A stretch of 64,000 nt of DNA from Rhodohalobacter barkolensis (GCF_002834295.1 NZ_PISP01000001.1:1612001-1676000), one strand, 5' to 3'; positions 26,147 to 34,499 are shown, counted from the first letter of the stretch. The notes: generated by a model not told the origin, from the sequence alone. Numbers and translations: made by a program.

Positions 26147-26180
26147 GGCCGGTGGCATCGCCATCGGCCTTTTTTATTTT
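26147..26180 (+). terminator. Strong orphan intrinsic terminator
   Basis: GGCCGGTGGC, the loop ATC and GCCATCGGCC form a 10-bp GC-rich stem (one G-T pair), followed directly by TTTTTTATTTT. It is a textbook terminator on the plus strand, yet the nearest upstream plus-strand gene ends 950 bp away and already has its own terminator. An unrecognised small transcript in about 25810-26146 would explain it. The bases 25807-26146 show no gene I can name. Confidence 0.7.
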
Positions 26181-26334
26181 CTTGCGGATCCGCGGCGAGC
26201 TATACAATTATTCACAACCTTCGTGAAACGTTGTAACATTTTGTCTTCACGGACTGCTTGCATTAAACCGCCACCGAGACCATCAGGAGCACAAGTATTC
26301 TCTGCATCAATCTGCGTAGCTCTGTGAAAAAATC

Positions 26335-26369
26335 AGACGCTGTCAGATCCGGTTGGTGCTGACAGGTCT
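26335..26369 (+). repeat. REP-like palindrome, 35 bp (copy 1)
   Basis: The arms AGACGCTGTCAG and CTGACAGGTCT pair imperfectly around a 12-base centre. This is the family form found about ten times in the window, always between genes. Confidence 0.9.
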
Positions 26370-26381
26370 ATTTACCATAGA

Positions 26382-26428
26382 AGCCATTCATGAGTTTAAC
26401 ATGCGAGCGCGGGATTTATCCCTGCGAG
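26382..26428 (+). repeat. Two-hairpin dispersed element (copy 1)
   Basis: This element is related to 26864-26910 and 46055-46104. It contains CATTCATGAGTTTAACAT, then GAGCGCGGGATTTATCCC, which folds into GCGGGAT/ATCCC-type hairpins. It stands right after a REP-like copy with a shared TATTTACCA linker. Confidence 0.8.
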
Positions 26429-26588
26429 AATAAGGTAGGCCTGGCCATGAATGACCGGCCTGTCTTCCAAAGCTTCAGCGCAGGCAGGCTCGTATATAAT
26501 GCCCCATGTCGGGGCATTTAATAATTTATCTCTTCGTGTTGCTTCGTGTCAATGTGCCTTCGTGGCAAACTCTTATAAATTCACCACA

Positions 26589-26761
26589 TTCCGTAGGAAT
26601 ATTCTGTTTATAGGTAGACGGATGAAAGAAGTTTATTACTCCATGGGAGTGTTCTTTTCGTTCGGAGTTTATCATCTCGTTCACCGTAACAGAAAGCTCC
26701 TATGGAGCTTATACTTTTTTGCGTATTAAATGCTATAAACAGAATACTCCTCTGGAGTTGA
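26589..26761 (+). mobile_element. MITE-like element with inverted termini (copy 1)
   Basis: The left end GGAATATTCTGTTTATAG and the inverse of the right end, GGAGTATTCTGTTTATAG, match in 17 of 18 bases, making terminal inverted repeats. The inside holds short palindromes (CTCCATGGGAG, AGCTCCTATGGAGCT, ACTCCTCTGGAGT). A second copy is at 32558-32737. No open frame or transposase is present, so it is non-autonomous. Confidence 0.75.
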
Positions 26762-26817
26762 AACTGAACTTTAACGTGTTACGGAAGCAATAATAGACAT
26801 CACTCTGTGAGAATATT

Positions 26818-26852
26818 AGACGCTGTCAGATTCTTTGAACGCTGGCAGGTCT
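26818..26852 (+). repeat. REP-like palindrome, 35 bp (copy 2)
   Basis: It has the same ends AGACGCTGTCAG and CTGGCAGGTCT with a different centre (TTCTTTGAACG), which defines a second subtype also seen at 33695-33729. Confidence 0.9.
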
Positions 26853-26863
26853 ATTTACCAAAG

Positions 26864-26910
26864 AACCCATATGGGTTCAACATACGAGCGCGGAATTTAT
26901 CCCGGCGATC
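26864..26910 (+). repeat. Two-hairpin dispersed element (copy 2)
   Basis: AACCCATATGGGTTCAACAT forms one hairpin and GCGCGGAATTTATCCCGGCG a second. It lies between two REP-like copies, so a composite REP/element/REP unit is repeated here. Confidence 0.8.
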
Positions 26911-26945
26911 AGACGCTGTAAGATCCGGTAGGTGCTGATAGGTCT
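26911..26945 (+). repeat. REP-like palindrome, 35 bp (copy 3)
   Basis: AGACGCTGTAAG...CTGATAGGTCT keeps its pairing through matched changes (TCA/TGA to TAA/TGA region is weakened). It ends 11 bp beyond the stop codon of the minus-strand TPR lipoprotein gene. Confidence 0.9.
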
Positions 26946-26956
26946 TGAATACTTAG

Positions 26957-27919
26957 TCATTCTGAGCTTGTCGAAGAATCTCTTGCCATTTCTGCCTCCG
27001 CCGCAATATACCCAAACGCCGCCCATTCATCAGTGCTGAGGATTTGGTTCCAGATATCGATGGCTCGCTCCTCTCTTCCGTTCATGTAGTGCCAGTTCCC
27101 GATACCGTACCAGAGCGTAGCATTTTGAAGGCTATCATCCGATACTTCCATCATCCTTTCTGGATCAAAAAGACCTTTAAAAACCATAATCAGATTCAGA
27201 TATACATCATTTTCAATCAGATCCATGTCAGCAGTAACATTCTCTATGGCATGTCCCGCTTGTTCGTCCTGGCCGCCCCGCTTTAAGGCCGAATAGTACC
27301 AGTAGAGCGTAGCAACCTGCATGTCATCTGTTAAATCCAGTTCGTTGAGGGATTTTTCATAAGTATTGATCGCCTGCTGATAGTCGCCGTTTAAATAGTG
27401 GGCCAGCCCCTTATGATACCACACATTGGATTTCAGAGTGCTCACCGGCTGGTTCAGTTCATTGGGTAGTCCATCCGGTTCGATCACATCCGGCATATTG
27501 CGCATCAGCTCCTCTGCACGTTCAAAATCGCGAACTGCCCGGTCAAAATATCTCAGAGTAATGTAGCGATGGCCCCTGTGACGAAACATCCGCGGATCTT
27601 CCGGTACTTTATATGTGCCCTCCGTAAAGATCTGAATCGCCTCGCGATACTCTCCCAAATATGCCGCCCTTCTTCCCAGCCAGATGATATTCTCGGCATC
27701 CTCAGGATCAACCCGGTAGTCCGCCAGTGCTTCAAGAAACTTTTCGTTTTGATCGTCAAACAGTTCCGGCGACACCTCCGGGGTGTAGAGAGTGTCTCCC
27801 ATCAGGGATATTGACTGAACTCCGGACGGCATCGGCGGTAGATCCACTCGGTTTTCTCCACAGGAAACTGCACTGATTGTAGCGACAAAAACTAAAACTG
27901 TTATTACAAAATTTCTCAT
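26957..27919 (-). CDS. TPR-repeat lipoprotein
   Basis: This 320-residue protein has a lipoprotein signal (Cys20 in SAVSCGEN). The body, about 65-310, is tetratricopeptide repeats: NIIWLGRRAAYLGEYREAIQ, MFRHRGHRYITLRYFDRAVR, VWYHKGLAHYLNGDYQQAIN and WYGIGNWHYMNGREERAIDI. It should be a periplasmic protein-protein interaction scaffold anchored to a membrane. It follows the M28 peptidase gene with an 11-bp gap in the same operon. The last residues ARDSSTSSE and the stop codon come from a dispersed TCATTCTGAGCTTGTCGAAG repeat that overlaps the 3' end, so the native C-terminus has been replaced. Confidence 0.85.
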   Translation of the reverse strand: MRNFVITVLVFVATISAVSCGENRVDLPPMPSGVQSISLMGDTLYTPEVSPELFDDQNEKFLEALADYRVDPEDAENIIWLGRRAAYLGEYREAIQIFTEGTYKVPEDPRMFRHRGHRYITLRYFDRAVRDFERAEELMRNMPDVIEPDGLPNELNQPVSTLKSNVWYHKGLAHYLNGDYQQAINTYEKSLNELDLTDDMQVATLYWYYSALKRGGQDEQAGHAIENVTADMDLIENDVYLNLIMVFKGLFDPERMMEVSDDSLQNATLWYGIGNWHYMNGREERAIDIWNQILSTDEWAAFGYIAAEAEMARDSSTSSE

Positions 27920-27930
27920 AATGCGTTTAT

Positions 27931-29169
27931 TTAGAAGGTAAGTGATAATTCTACAATTTCTCCTGATCTGCGAACTTTAACAACAATTTCTTCACCGGTC
28001 GAAAACTCTCCGAGAGCTTCCATGTAGGCATAAATATCACTCACCGGTATCTCGCCCATCTGCACCACAATATCTCCGGTTTGCATACCGGCTCGATCTG
28101 CGGGTCCGCCCATCCGTACGCCATCCAGCCGGAACCCGTTACCCGAAAAGTTGTAGTCAGGAATTACGCCCATGGTTACACTATCTCCGCTCATTACAGA
28201 CTGCTGTTGTGGCGCTGTTTCCGAGAATTCCATCGCAGTCGCCTCAAGCTCATCCAACTTTCTGATAAGTAACTCCGCATGCTCTGATATGGTTAAAATG
28301 CCCTGTTCATTAATTTTATCGGGAGTGTCGCCCGGAGTATGATAATCATCGTGTGTTCCCGTAAAAAAGTGCAATACCGGAATACCGATATCATGAAATG
28401 AAACGTGATCGCTGGCCCCTGTCCCCGAACCGCTCGGGATAATATTTAAATTATTTGATTCAATTTCTGAAAATATCTCATCCCATTTTGGGGAGGTTTC
28501 AGTACCAAAAATGGTCAATTCACTCTCTTCATTCAGCCGGCCGATCATATCAAAATTAATCATCGCGAGGATTGAATCCGAGGGCACATCCAGGCTCTCT
28601 GCAAAATACCTCGATCCCAGTAATCCGAGTTCCTCTCCCGAAAAGGCAATGAACATCACGGATTTCTCCGTAGGATTTTCTGAAAATTTTTCTGCAAGGT
28701 GAAGTAATCCCGCAACGCCGGAAGCATTGTCATCGGCTGAGTAGTGGGTGGAATCGGGTTGATCAAAATTCATGGAGATAATACTTCCATGCCCCTGTCC
28801 GTCATAGTGCGCACCCAAAACGATGAATTGTGAAGGCTGAGTGCTACCCTCTGAGATCGCCACCACATTTCGGGACAGATGATTTTCAACGCCCATCGGC
28901 TGTGTCATGGGGCCGTTTAAAGTAAACTGCTGGAAATAGGTATCCTGATCTCCCGCGGGTGTTAAACCAAGCTGCAAAAATCGATCTGCAATATAGTTAG
29001 CGGCGATAGCTTCCTGCTCAGTTCCGGACAGACGTCCATCCATCTCATCGGAAGAAAACCACTCCACATCCTCCCTGATCTGTTCTTCGGCAGTGTACTC
29101 ATTTGATGACGAGCTGCAGGAGATAAGGGCTAGGCTAATTGTGAGTAGTATCAGGGAAAAGTTTTTCAT
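27931..29169 (-). CDS. M28-family zinc aminopeptidase lipoprotein with C-terminal PDZ domain
   Basis: This 412-residue protein has a lipobox at ALISCSSS (Cys18). The peptidase domain (about 60-315) shows the five di-zinc ligands of clan MH: His in LGAHYDGQGHG, Asp in SADDNASGVAG, Glu pair in SGEELGLLGS, Asp in MINFDMIGR and His in DDYHTPGDTPDK. A PDZ domain (about 330-412) includes NGFRLDGVRMGGPADRAGMQ and GDIVVQMGEIPV. It should cleave N-terminal residues from peptides in the periplasm, perhaps for nutrition. It is co-transcribed with the TPR lipoprotein. Confidence 0.9.
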   Translation of the reverse strand: MKNFSLILLTISLALISCSSSSNEYTAEEQIREDVEWFSSDEMDGRLSGTEQEAIAANYIADRFLQLGLTPAGDQDTYFQQFTLNGPMTQPMGVENHLSRNVVAISEGSTQPSQFIVLGAHYDGQGHGSIISMNFDQPDSTHYSADDNASGVAGLLHLAEKFSENPTEKSVMFIAFSGEELGLLGSRYFAESLDVPSDSILAMINFDMIGRLNEESELTIFGTETSPKWDEIFSEIESNNLNIIPSGSGTGASDHVSFHDIGIPVLHFFTGTHDDYHTPGDTPDKINEQGILTISEHAELLIRKLDELEATAMEFSETAPQQQSVMSGDSVTMGVIPDYNFSGNGFRLDGVRMGGPADRAGMQTGDIVVQMGEIPVSDIYAYMEALGEFSTGEEIVVKVRRSGEIVELSLTF

Positions 29170-29195
29170 CGTAGTTATTTCATTGAGTGATCCTA

Positions 29196-29238
29196 AGACC
29201 TGTCAGCATCCCGACAGCAGTCGGGCTCTGACAGCGTC
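29196..29238 (-). repeat. REP-like palindrome, reversed and enlarged centre (copy 4)
   Basis: AGACCTGTCAGC at the left and CTGACAGCGTC at the right are the family ends in reverse order. The centre is replaced by CCCGACAGCAGTCGGG, itself a hairpin. The copy starts 27 bp upstream of the M28 peptidase start codon. Confidence 0.75.
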
Positions 29239-29520
29239 GATGACAACAATATAAAAAAGAACCGGGTTCTCGCAGAGTTATGATTTTGAGGTTAAAGGGA
29301 TCTGTCAGCATCGTATTCGTCTCCCCTTGAGGGGAGTGCCCGATTTATCGGGGAGGGGTGTAACAACATGACAGCATCGATGCAATAAAACCAATTAGTG
29401 TATCTCGCGAATTTACGCAGATAAGAACGCAGATTTTCGCTGAATAAACTTTATGTGACTTTTGTCACACTCTGCGTGACTCAGCGAATTCATCTGCCCC
29501 GAATGCTCGGGGCGAGAACC

Positions 29521-29555
29521 AGACGCTGTCAGATCCGGTAGGTGCTGACAGGTCT
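29521..29555 (+). repeat. REP-like palindrome, 35 bp (copy 5)
   Basis: This copy matches the family consensus exactly (AGACGCTGTCAG, centre ATCCGGTAGGTG, CTGACAGGTCT). Confidence 0.92.
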
Positions 29556-29649
29556 TCAAGCTGCGAAATCCAAAGATCCGTTAAATCCGCGTTCCATGTT
29601 GAGTATGAATCTAAACACCCGTATCATGTGATCCACATACTTAACCATT

Positions 29650-29738
29650 AAGGTTGGGGGTGTCCCGAGAGTAACGAATCGGGACTGAGATCATACCCTG
29701 TGAACCTGAACCGGGTTATACCGGCGTAGGGAAACCGA
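29650..29738 (+). promoter_or_regulatory. TPP (thiamin pyrophosphate) riboswitch
   Basis: The THI-box landmarks appear in order: GGGGGTGTCCCGAG, then ACTGAGATCATACCC, then TGTGAACCTGAACCGGGTTA and TACCGGCGTAGGGAA. These are the conserved P2/P3 and P4/P5 regions that bind the pyrimidine and pyrophosphate parts of TPP. It lies 92 bp upstream of the TonB-receptor start and should switch that gene off when thiamin pyrophosphate is plentiful. Confidence 0.95.
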
Positions 29739-29794
29739 TCTGCAGTGCAGGCCATCACAAACAAATTCAGCTGATGATTGCCGCGCACTGTCCC

Positions 29795-29826
29795 CCTCCT
29801 TCAATCGCATTTAAAATTGATGGAGG
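29795..29826 (+). promoter_or_regulatory. Hairpin masking the ribosome site behind the TPP riboswitch
   Basis: CCTCCTTCAAT (29795-29805) pairs with ATTGATGGAGG (29816-29826) with a single T-T mismatch. The second arm contains the GGAGG ribosome site for the ATG at 29831. This suggests that TPP binding acts on translation initiation by letting this hairpin form. Confidence 0.6.
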
Positions 29827-29830
29827 CATC

Positions 29831-32302
29831 ATGTCTTTTTACCTGAAACTATTTTCCTTAATCATCCCGATTCTCTTCGGGACTTCCCTTCAATCCCTGT
29901 CTCAAACCATCGAGGGCCGAGTTACAGACGGCGACACCGGTGAACCACTCGCGGGAGCATCCATTCTTGAAGTGGGAACCGAAAACGGTACATCCACTGA
30001 CGCCGACGGTGAATTCAGCCTAAGACTTCGAGAGTCCGGCTATGAACTGAGAATCAGCTTTATAGGATATCAAACACAAACCGTATCCTTTACTGAAACG
30101 GACTCCTATCTCGAGATTGAACTCACATCCCAGCCGGTTACTGCCGGAGAAGTGTTTGTAAATGCCTTGCGTGTAGATGATTCCACACCGGTGGCGTACA
30201 GTAATATCTCACGGGATGCGATCGAAATACGAAATACCGGCCAAGACATTCCCATGCTGGTTTCAACGTCACCGTCTGTTGTATCGGCCTCCGATGCCGG
30301 AGCAGGAATCGGATACACCAACATGCGAATACGCGGCGTGGATCAGGCACGAATTAACGTAACCGTTAACGGTATACCGATGAATGACTCCGAATCTCAT
30401 GGCGTGTTCTGGGTCAATATGCCCGATTTTGCTTCTTCAACGCAGAACATACAGATTCAGAGGGGTGTGGGAACCTCCACACACGGAGCTTCTGCCTTCG
30501 GAGCAACCATGAATCTGCAGTCAGCCCTTATGCGGCCCGATTCCTACGGTGAGGTTGATCTGGGAGTCGGCGCTTACGGAACACAAAAAGCAACCGTCCA
30601 GCTTGGATCCGGCCTGATGGATAACGGCTGGCAAGTCGAGGGGCGACTTTCAAAAATTGATTCTGACGGCTACATCGACCGGGCAGAATCTGACCTTCGC
30701 TCCTTTTATCTGTCCGCAGCTCGTCACGGAGACCGCAGCCTGCTGAAGGCGGATGTATTCTCGGGCCAGGAGCGAACCTACCAGGCGTGGAACGGTGTAC
30801 CGGAGCCTATTCTGGAAAACAACCCGAATCAGCTCGAAAATTATATCACGGATCTCTGGCTTGGACAAGAAGAAGCAGATCGCTGGAGAAACAGTCTTGG
30901 AAATCGCCAATTCAACGAGTATACCTACGAAGATCAGGTAGACAACTATCAGCAAGATCACTATCAACTGCACTACTCGTACAAATTAACGGATAACTGG
31001 ACCACCAACACTTCCCTTCACTATACCTACGGAAGAGGATATTTTGAGCAATTCCGTGAGGATGATGGATTGGCCACCTACAATATTGATCCGATTGAGA
31101 TTGGAGGTGAAACCATTGAGCAGAGCGATCTGGTTCGCCGTCGCTGGTTGGACAATGATTTCTATGGGGTGATAGCTTCCAATGAATATCGGTTAGAGGA
31201 TGAGTGGAATCTGACCATTGGCGGAGCTTATAACGAGTACGACGGCGATCACTTTGGTGAAGTGATCTGGGCAGAGTTTGCCGGAGAGAGTCAGCCCGGC
31301 GATCGTTACTACAACAACAACGGTTTTAAAACAGATTTCAACATTTACGGAAAACTGAATTACTACTTCAGCTCATCCTTTAACACCTATCTGGACCTGC
31401 AGTACCGTGCGGTAACCTACCGTTTTCTTGGTCTTCGGATTGATGGAAACACCGGGGAGGTAAACGATGTAACTCAGCGAGACCGCATCAATTTCTTTAA
31501 CCCGAAAGCGGGATTTGTCTACCGTTTTGCGGATGGACAACGAGCATTTGCCTCACTCAGCGTTGGTGGGAAAGAGCCTACACGACGCGACTATGTCGAG
31601 TCGACCGAAGAGAGCCGGCCCGATCCGGAGCGTCTCTTCGATTATGAACTGGGTTACCATGGCGATTTTGGCCGGTACAGTCTGGGAGTAAATCTCTACT
31701 ACATGCTCTACAAAGATCAGCTGATTACAACCGGGGAAATGAACGATGTTGGAAACACGGTTCGCGAAAATGTACCGGATAGCTACCGGACGGGAGTTGA
31801 ACTTCAGCTTGGAGCCCGGATCACAAATCAATTTCAGTGGAACGGTAATCTGACATTCAGCCAAAATAAAGTGAATGAGTATGAATATTTCCTGGATGAT
31901 TTTGATCAGGGAACTCAGGAACGCTTTCTGTTTGAGGATGTGGATATTGCCTTGTCTCCCTCAACCATCGCGAACTCTATTCTTTCATATCAGTCCGGCG
32001 GATTCAGAACAGAGTGGATCTCAAAATTTGTATCTCGCCAGTATCTGGATAATACCCAGAACGAAAACCGGTCGATTGATCCCTACTGGGTGAATGATCT
32101 GGTTGTTCGCTATCACTGGGATGCATTGCCATTTGTTCGAAGTCTGACCGCTTCATTAACTGTCAATAACATCCTGAATGAGAAGTATGTAGCCAATGGT
32201 TATACATTTGGCTGGATTTCGGGTGGCGAGCAGCGTCACTTCAACTACTACTACCCTCAGGCTGAGCGTCATGTGATGTTCAACATGAAGGTTGGGTTTT
32301 AG
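29831..32302 (+). CDS. TPP-regulated TonB-dependent outer-membrane receptor (thiamin uptake)
   Basis: I choose ATG 29831 (MSFYLKLFSLIIPILFG...), with GGAGG just before it, giving 823 residues; an in-frame ATG at 29774 would sit before the ribosome site. After the signal peptide comes a carboxypeptidase-regulatory-like domain (IEGRVTDGDTGEPLAGASI, about 25-105), a plug (about 115-230, with MRIRGVDQARINVTVNGIPM) and a 22-strand barrel ending MFNMKVGF. The riboswitch marks it as the thiamin- or precursor-specific receptor seen in Bacteroidetes (Omr1-type). No thiamin biosynthesis or PnuT-like gene follows, so its inner-membrane partner is elsewhere. Confidence 0.9.
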   Translation: MSFYLKLFSLIIPILFGTSLQSLSQTIEGRVTDGDTGEPLAGASILEVGTENGTSTDADGEFSLRLRESGYELRISFIGYQTQTVSFTETDSYLEIELTSQPVTAGEVFVNALRVDDSTPVAYSNISRDAIEIRNTGQDIPMLVSTSPSVVSASDAGAGIGYTNMRIRGVDQARINVTVNGIPMNDSESHGVFWVNMPDFASSTQNIQIQRGVGTSTHGASAFGATMNLQSALMRPDSYGEVDLGVGAYGTQKATVQLGSGLMDNGWQVEGRLSKIDSDGYIDRAESDLRSFYLSAARHGDRSLLKADVFSGQERTYQAWNGVPEPILENNPNQLENYITDLWLGQEEADRWRNSLGNRQFNEYTYEDQVDNYQQDHYQLHYSYKLTDNWTTNTSLHYTYGRGYFEQFREDDGLATYNIDPIEIGGETIEQSDLVRRRWLDNDFYGVIASNEYRLEDEWNLTIGGAYNEYDGDHFGEVIWAEFAGESQPGDRYYNNNGFKTDFNIYGKLNYYFSSSFNTYLDLQYRAVTYRFLGLRIDGNTGEVNDVTQRDRINFFNPKAGFVYRFADGQRAFASLSVGGKEPTRRDYVESTEESRPDPERLFDYELGYHGDFGRYSLGVNLYYMLYKDQLITTGEMNDVGNTVRENVPDSYRTGVELQLGARITNQFQWNGNLTFSQNKVNEYEYFLDDFDQGTQERFLFEDVDIALSPSTIANSILSYQSGGFRTEWISKFVSRQYLDNTQNENRSIDPYWVNDLVVRYHWDALPFVRSLTASLTVNNILNEKYVANGYTFGWISGGEQRHFNYYYPQAERHVMFNMKVGF

Positions 32303-32316
32303 TTAACAGATATAAA

Positions 32317-32351
32317 AAGACCTGACAAATTTAAAACATTTGTCAGGTCTT
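32317..32351. terminator. Terminator hairpin after the TonB receptor
   Basis: AAGACCTGACAAAT and ATTTGTCAGGTCTT form a perfect 14-bp stem with a 7-base loop, 15 bp past the stop. The outer arms AGACCTGACA/TGTCAGGTCT are the same words as in the REP-like family. The T-run is clearer on the minus side (TTTTATA), so it may act in both directions. Confidence 0.65.
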
Positions 32352-32372
32352 CCCATCTGCCGGCCATGAATT

Positions 32373-32432
32373 AGACGCTGTCACAACCGGTAGGTACTGA
32401 CCTGCAAGCGTCCGGCAGGACCTGGCAGCGTC
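32373..32432. repeat. Two overlapping REP-like palindromes in opposite orientation (copy 6)
   Basis: A plus-oriented unit (AGACGCTGTCACAACCGG, from 32373) runs into a minus-oriented unit (GACCTGCAAGCGTCC ... GGACCTGGCAGCGTC, 32399-32432). Head-to-head pairs like this recall the BIME arrangement of enterobacterial REP sequences. Confidence 0.8.
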
Positions 32433-32557
32433 ATGAATGGTTCACATCACTAAGCTTACTCTGCGAAAATCCGCGAATTCATCTGCCCCGAATGCTCGGG
32501 GCGAGAACCATTGTTCAATCGATAGATGTTCTCATATAGAATTCCCTCAGTAAATTA

Positions 32558-32737
32558 TTCCGTAGGAATAGCCTGTTTTTAGAAAGATGAGTGAAAAATG
32601 AAATCACTCCATAGGAGTGTTCTTTCTATTTTGTGCTAATAATTTCGCCCTGTGTAGCAGGAAGCTCCTATGGAGCTAATACCATATAACTCAATAACTC
32701 ATTTAATACTATAAACAGGATACTCCTCCGGAGTTGA
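32558..32737 (+). mobile_element. MITE-like element with inverted termini (copy 2)
   Basis: The element starts TTCCGTAGGAATAGCCTGTT and ends ACTATAAACAGGATACTCC then TCCGGAGT. Where copy 1 has ATTCTG at both ends, this copy has CCTG at both ends. Matching changes in the two termini point to selection for pairing. The inner AGCTCCTATGGAGCT and CTCCATAGGAG palindromes are kept. Confidence 0.75.
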
Positions 32738-32930
32738 TTTAAAGCGTTGCACATCTAATAACAAACATCCCTCAGCGAAAATCTGCGTATCCATCTGCGA
32801 TAATCAGCGAGAACCACCGTTTGAAACGCAGACGTGTAGAGATATCAAGTCAGAAACACCCCTCCCGGTTTCACCGTACTCCCCTCAAGGGGAGATTTAT
32901 CTGAACCTGCAAAGAGTGACAGGTCTTAAT

Positions 32931-33473
32931 TTAATTCGCTTCTTCTATTTGTACCGGGATTTTTGTCTCTTCCCAGTGAATGATCATATGGCCGGATTCT
33001 TCCGTAACCTCATCAAAATAGATCATCATCTGCTCCATAAATTCCCCTTCCTGCGGATCCACAGAAACACGGAGAACATCCATCGTTGGATCGTACTCTG
33101 TACCCCACGAGAGATTGCTGTTAAAAATGACGTTCCACTCCTCTAAACCCGGCAATGTGTAGAGTGAATAGGTTCCGGCATTTAATTCTCTACCCTCAAC
33201 AAGCACATTGTCTGAAAACGTTATTACAGTGGATTCATTTGCACCCGTTCTCCATACTTCATCATAAGGAACCAGATCTCCGAAAATCTCCCGGTCCCTA
33301 ACACCCGGTCGACCGTACGTTACAGTAACCACCGTCGTGCCAATGGTTTGCGAAACGGAGGCATTCGGGCTTACCCGCGGACTGTCATTTCCGCGTTCCT
33401 GTGCATTAGCGGAGGAAGCGAAGATCAGGCTGAATCCTAAAACTGCAGCAATAATGGTAGATTGAATATTCAT
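32931..33473 (-). CDS. DUF2911-family exported protein
   Basis: This 180-residue protein has a signal peptide (about 1-24, SSANAQE). The mature part has the DUF2911 signature: VTVTYGRPGVRDREIFGDLV, WRTGANESTVITFSDNV and GRELNAGTYSLYTLPG, and the later NVIFNSNLSWGTEYDP. The domain is a beta sandwich common in Bacteroidota secreted proteins; function unknown. It stands alone, and its stop lies just behind the TGACAGGTCT half of a REP-like element. Confidence 0.88.
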   Translation of the reverse strand: MNIQSTIIAAVLGFSLIFASSANAQERGNDSPRVSPNASVSQTIGTTVVTVTYGRPGVRDREIFGDLVPYDEVWRTGANESTVITFSDNVLVEGRELNAGTYSLYTLPGLEEWNVIFNSNLSWGTEYDPTMDVLRVSVDPQEGEFMEQMMIYFDEVTEESGHMIIHWEETKIPVQIEEAN

Positions 33474-33694
33474 GGATTAAGTGATTTAATTTAAGTTGAA
33501 ATAAGTTGATGTAAACTATACAGATAAAATTGATGCGATTTTTTAAAATCGTTCAAATCGCTAGAAATATTTAAAGACGCTGTCGTAGTGGGCATCAAGT
33601 TTTAATCTGCCACGAAATCTCTAAGGCCCAAAGATGCACAAAGTTTTATTCTGCGAAACTCAGCGCATTCATCTGCGCAAATCTGCGAGAAATT

Positions 33695-33729
33695 AGACGC
33701 TGTCAGGTTCTCCGAACGCTTACAGGTCT
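33695..33729 (+). repeat. REP-like palindrome, 35 bp (copy 7)
   Basis: Second-subtype centre (TTCTCCGAACG-like); the right arm is CTTACAGGTCT. It ends 8 bp before the stop codon of the minus-strand msrA. A partial copy lies at 33575-33590. The rest of 33474-33694 holds CTGCG-rich repeat debris and no gene. Confidence 0.88.
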
Positions 33730-33737
33730 TCAACCAA

Positions 33738-34346
33738 TTACAGTGACTCCTGAAGCAGGTGCGGAAAATCCTTTTTGAACTTCGCCAATTTCGGTGCAAT
33801 CACAACAGAACAGTAACCCGCGTTGGGATTGTTATTGAAATAGTTCTGATGATAATCCTCAGCGGTACTGTAATTACTTAACGGTGTGATTTCCGTGACA
33901 ATCTTGCTGTCCCACAAGTCTGACTCATCCGTTCGCTTCAAAGACTCTTCAGCAATCTTTTTCTGCTCAAGTGAATTAAAAAATATCGCCGATCGATACT
34001 GAGTCCCTACATCAGCTCCCTGCCTGTTCAGGGTTGTAGGGTCGTGCGTATGCCAGAAAACCTCCAACAATTCATCAAAGCTGATTTCATTTGGATCAAA
34101 TGTAACTTTAGCCACTTCGGCATGACCGGTATTTCCACTCACAACCTGATTGTATGTTGGATTTTCAACATGGCCGCCGGCATAACCTGATTCCACTGCC
34201 ACAACGCCGTTTACCCGTTGGTAAATCGCCTCTACACACCAAAAACAGCCTGCACCTAATACAGCTGTTTCATAGTTCTCATTTTGCGCATCTGCCTGAT
34301 CAGTCATAGTAAATAAGATCGAAATTAAAATTAGTAACAGTTTCAT
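33738..34346 (-). CDS. msrA: Exported peptide-methionine (S)-S-oxide reductase
   Basis: This 202-residue protein repairs oxidised methionine by reducing the S epimer of methionine sulfoxide. The catalytic motif GAGCFWCVEAIYQ (Cys about 34) follows a signal peptide (KLLLILISILFTMTDQADAQ), and SGYAGGHVENPTYNQV, GHAEVAKVTFDP and EVFWHTHDPTTLNRQGADVG are all typical. The C-terminal NPNAGYCSVVIAPKLAKF carries a probable resolving Cys. The signal peptide places it in the periplasm. It is single and not fused to MsrB. Confidence 0.95.
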   Translation of the reverse strand: MKLLLILISILFTMTDQADAQNENYETAVLGAGCFWCVEAIYQRVNGVVAVESGYAGGHVENPTYNQVVSGNTGHAEVAKVTFDPNEISFDELLEVFWHTHDPTTLNRQGADVGTQYRSAIFFNSLEQKKIAEESLKRTDESDLWDSKIVTEITPLSNYSTAEDYHQNYFNNNPNAGYCSVVIAPKLAKFKKDFPHLLQESL

Positions 34347-34499
34347 AAATAAATTTCCGGTTTGTTTCCTTCTGTTTGCTAAACATCACACTTTTGGAAT
34401 TCGTGCCCTGTTTACCGCGATGACGCAGAGAACGCTGAAGATTATATTTAAACAGTAAGATCAATTATAGTATTAACCCAAAATACCCGGGCTTTAAAA

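Larger units (their letters stand above)
29170..29648. other. Repeat-filled gap between M28 peptidase and TPP riboswitch
   Basis: The gap contains REP-like copies (29196-29238 and 29521-29555), a CTCCCCTTGAGGGGAG palindrome near 29320 also seen near 32868, the phrase CATCTGCCCCGAATGCTC near 29490 repeated near 32480, and several TCTGCG/CGCAGA motifs. No gene. Confidence 0.75.

Noticed and set aside
26109-26327. Frame starting LNFLIEFFSFLTGAGG.
   Set aside because: It begins with TTG, runs straight through a strong terminator hairpin and ends in repeat sequence.
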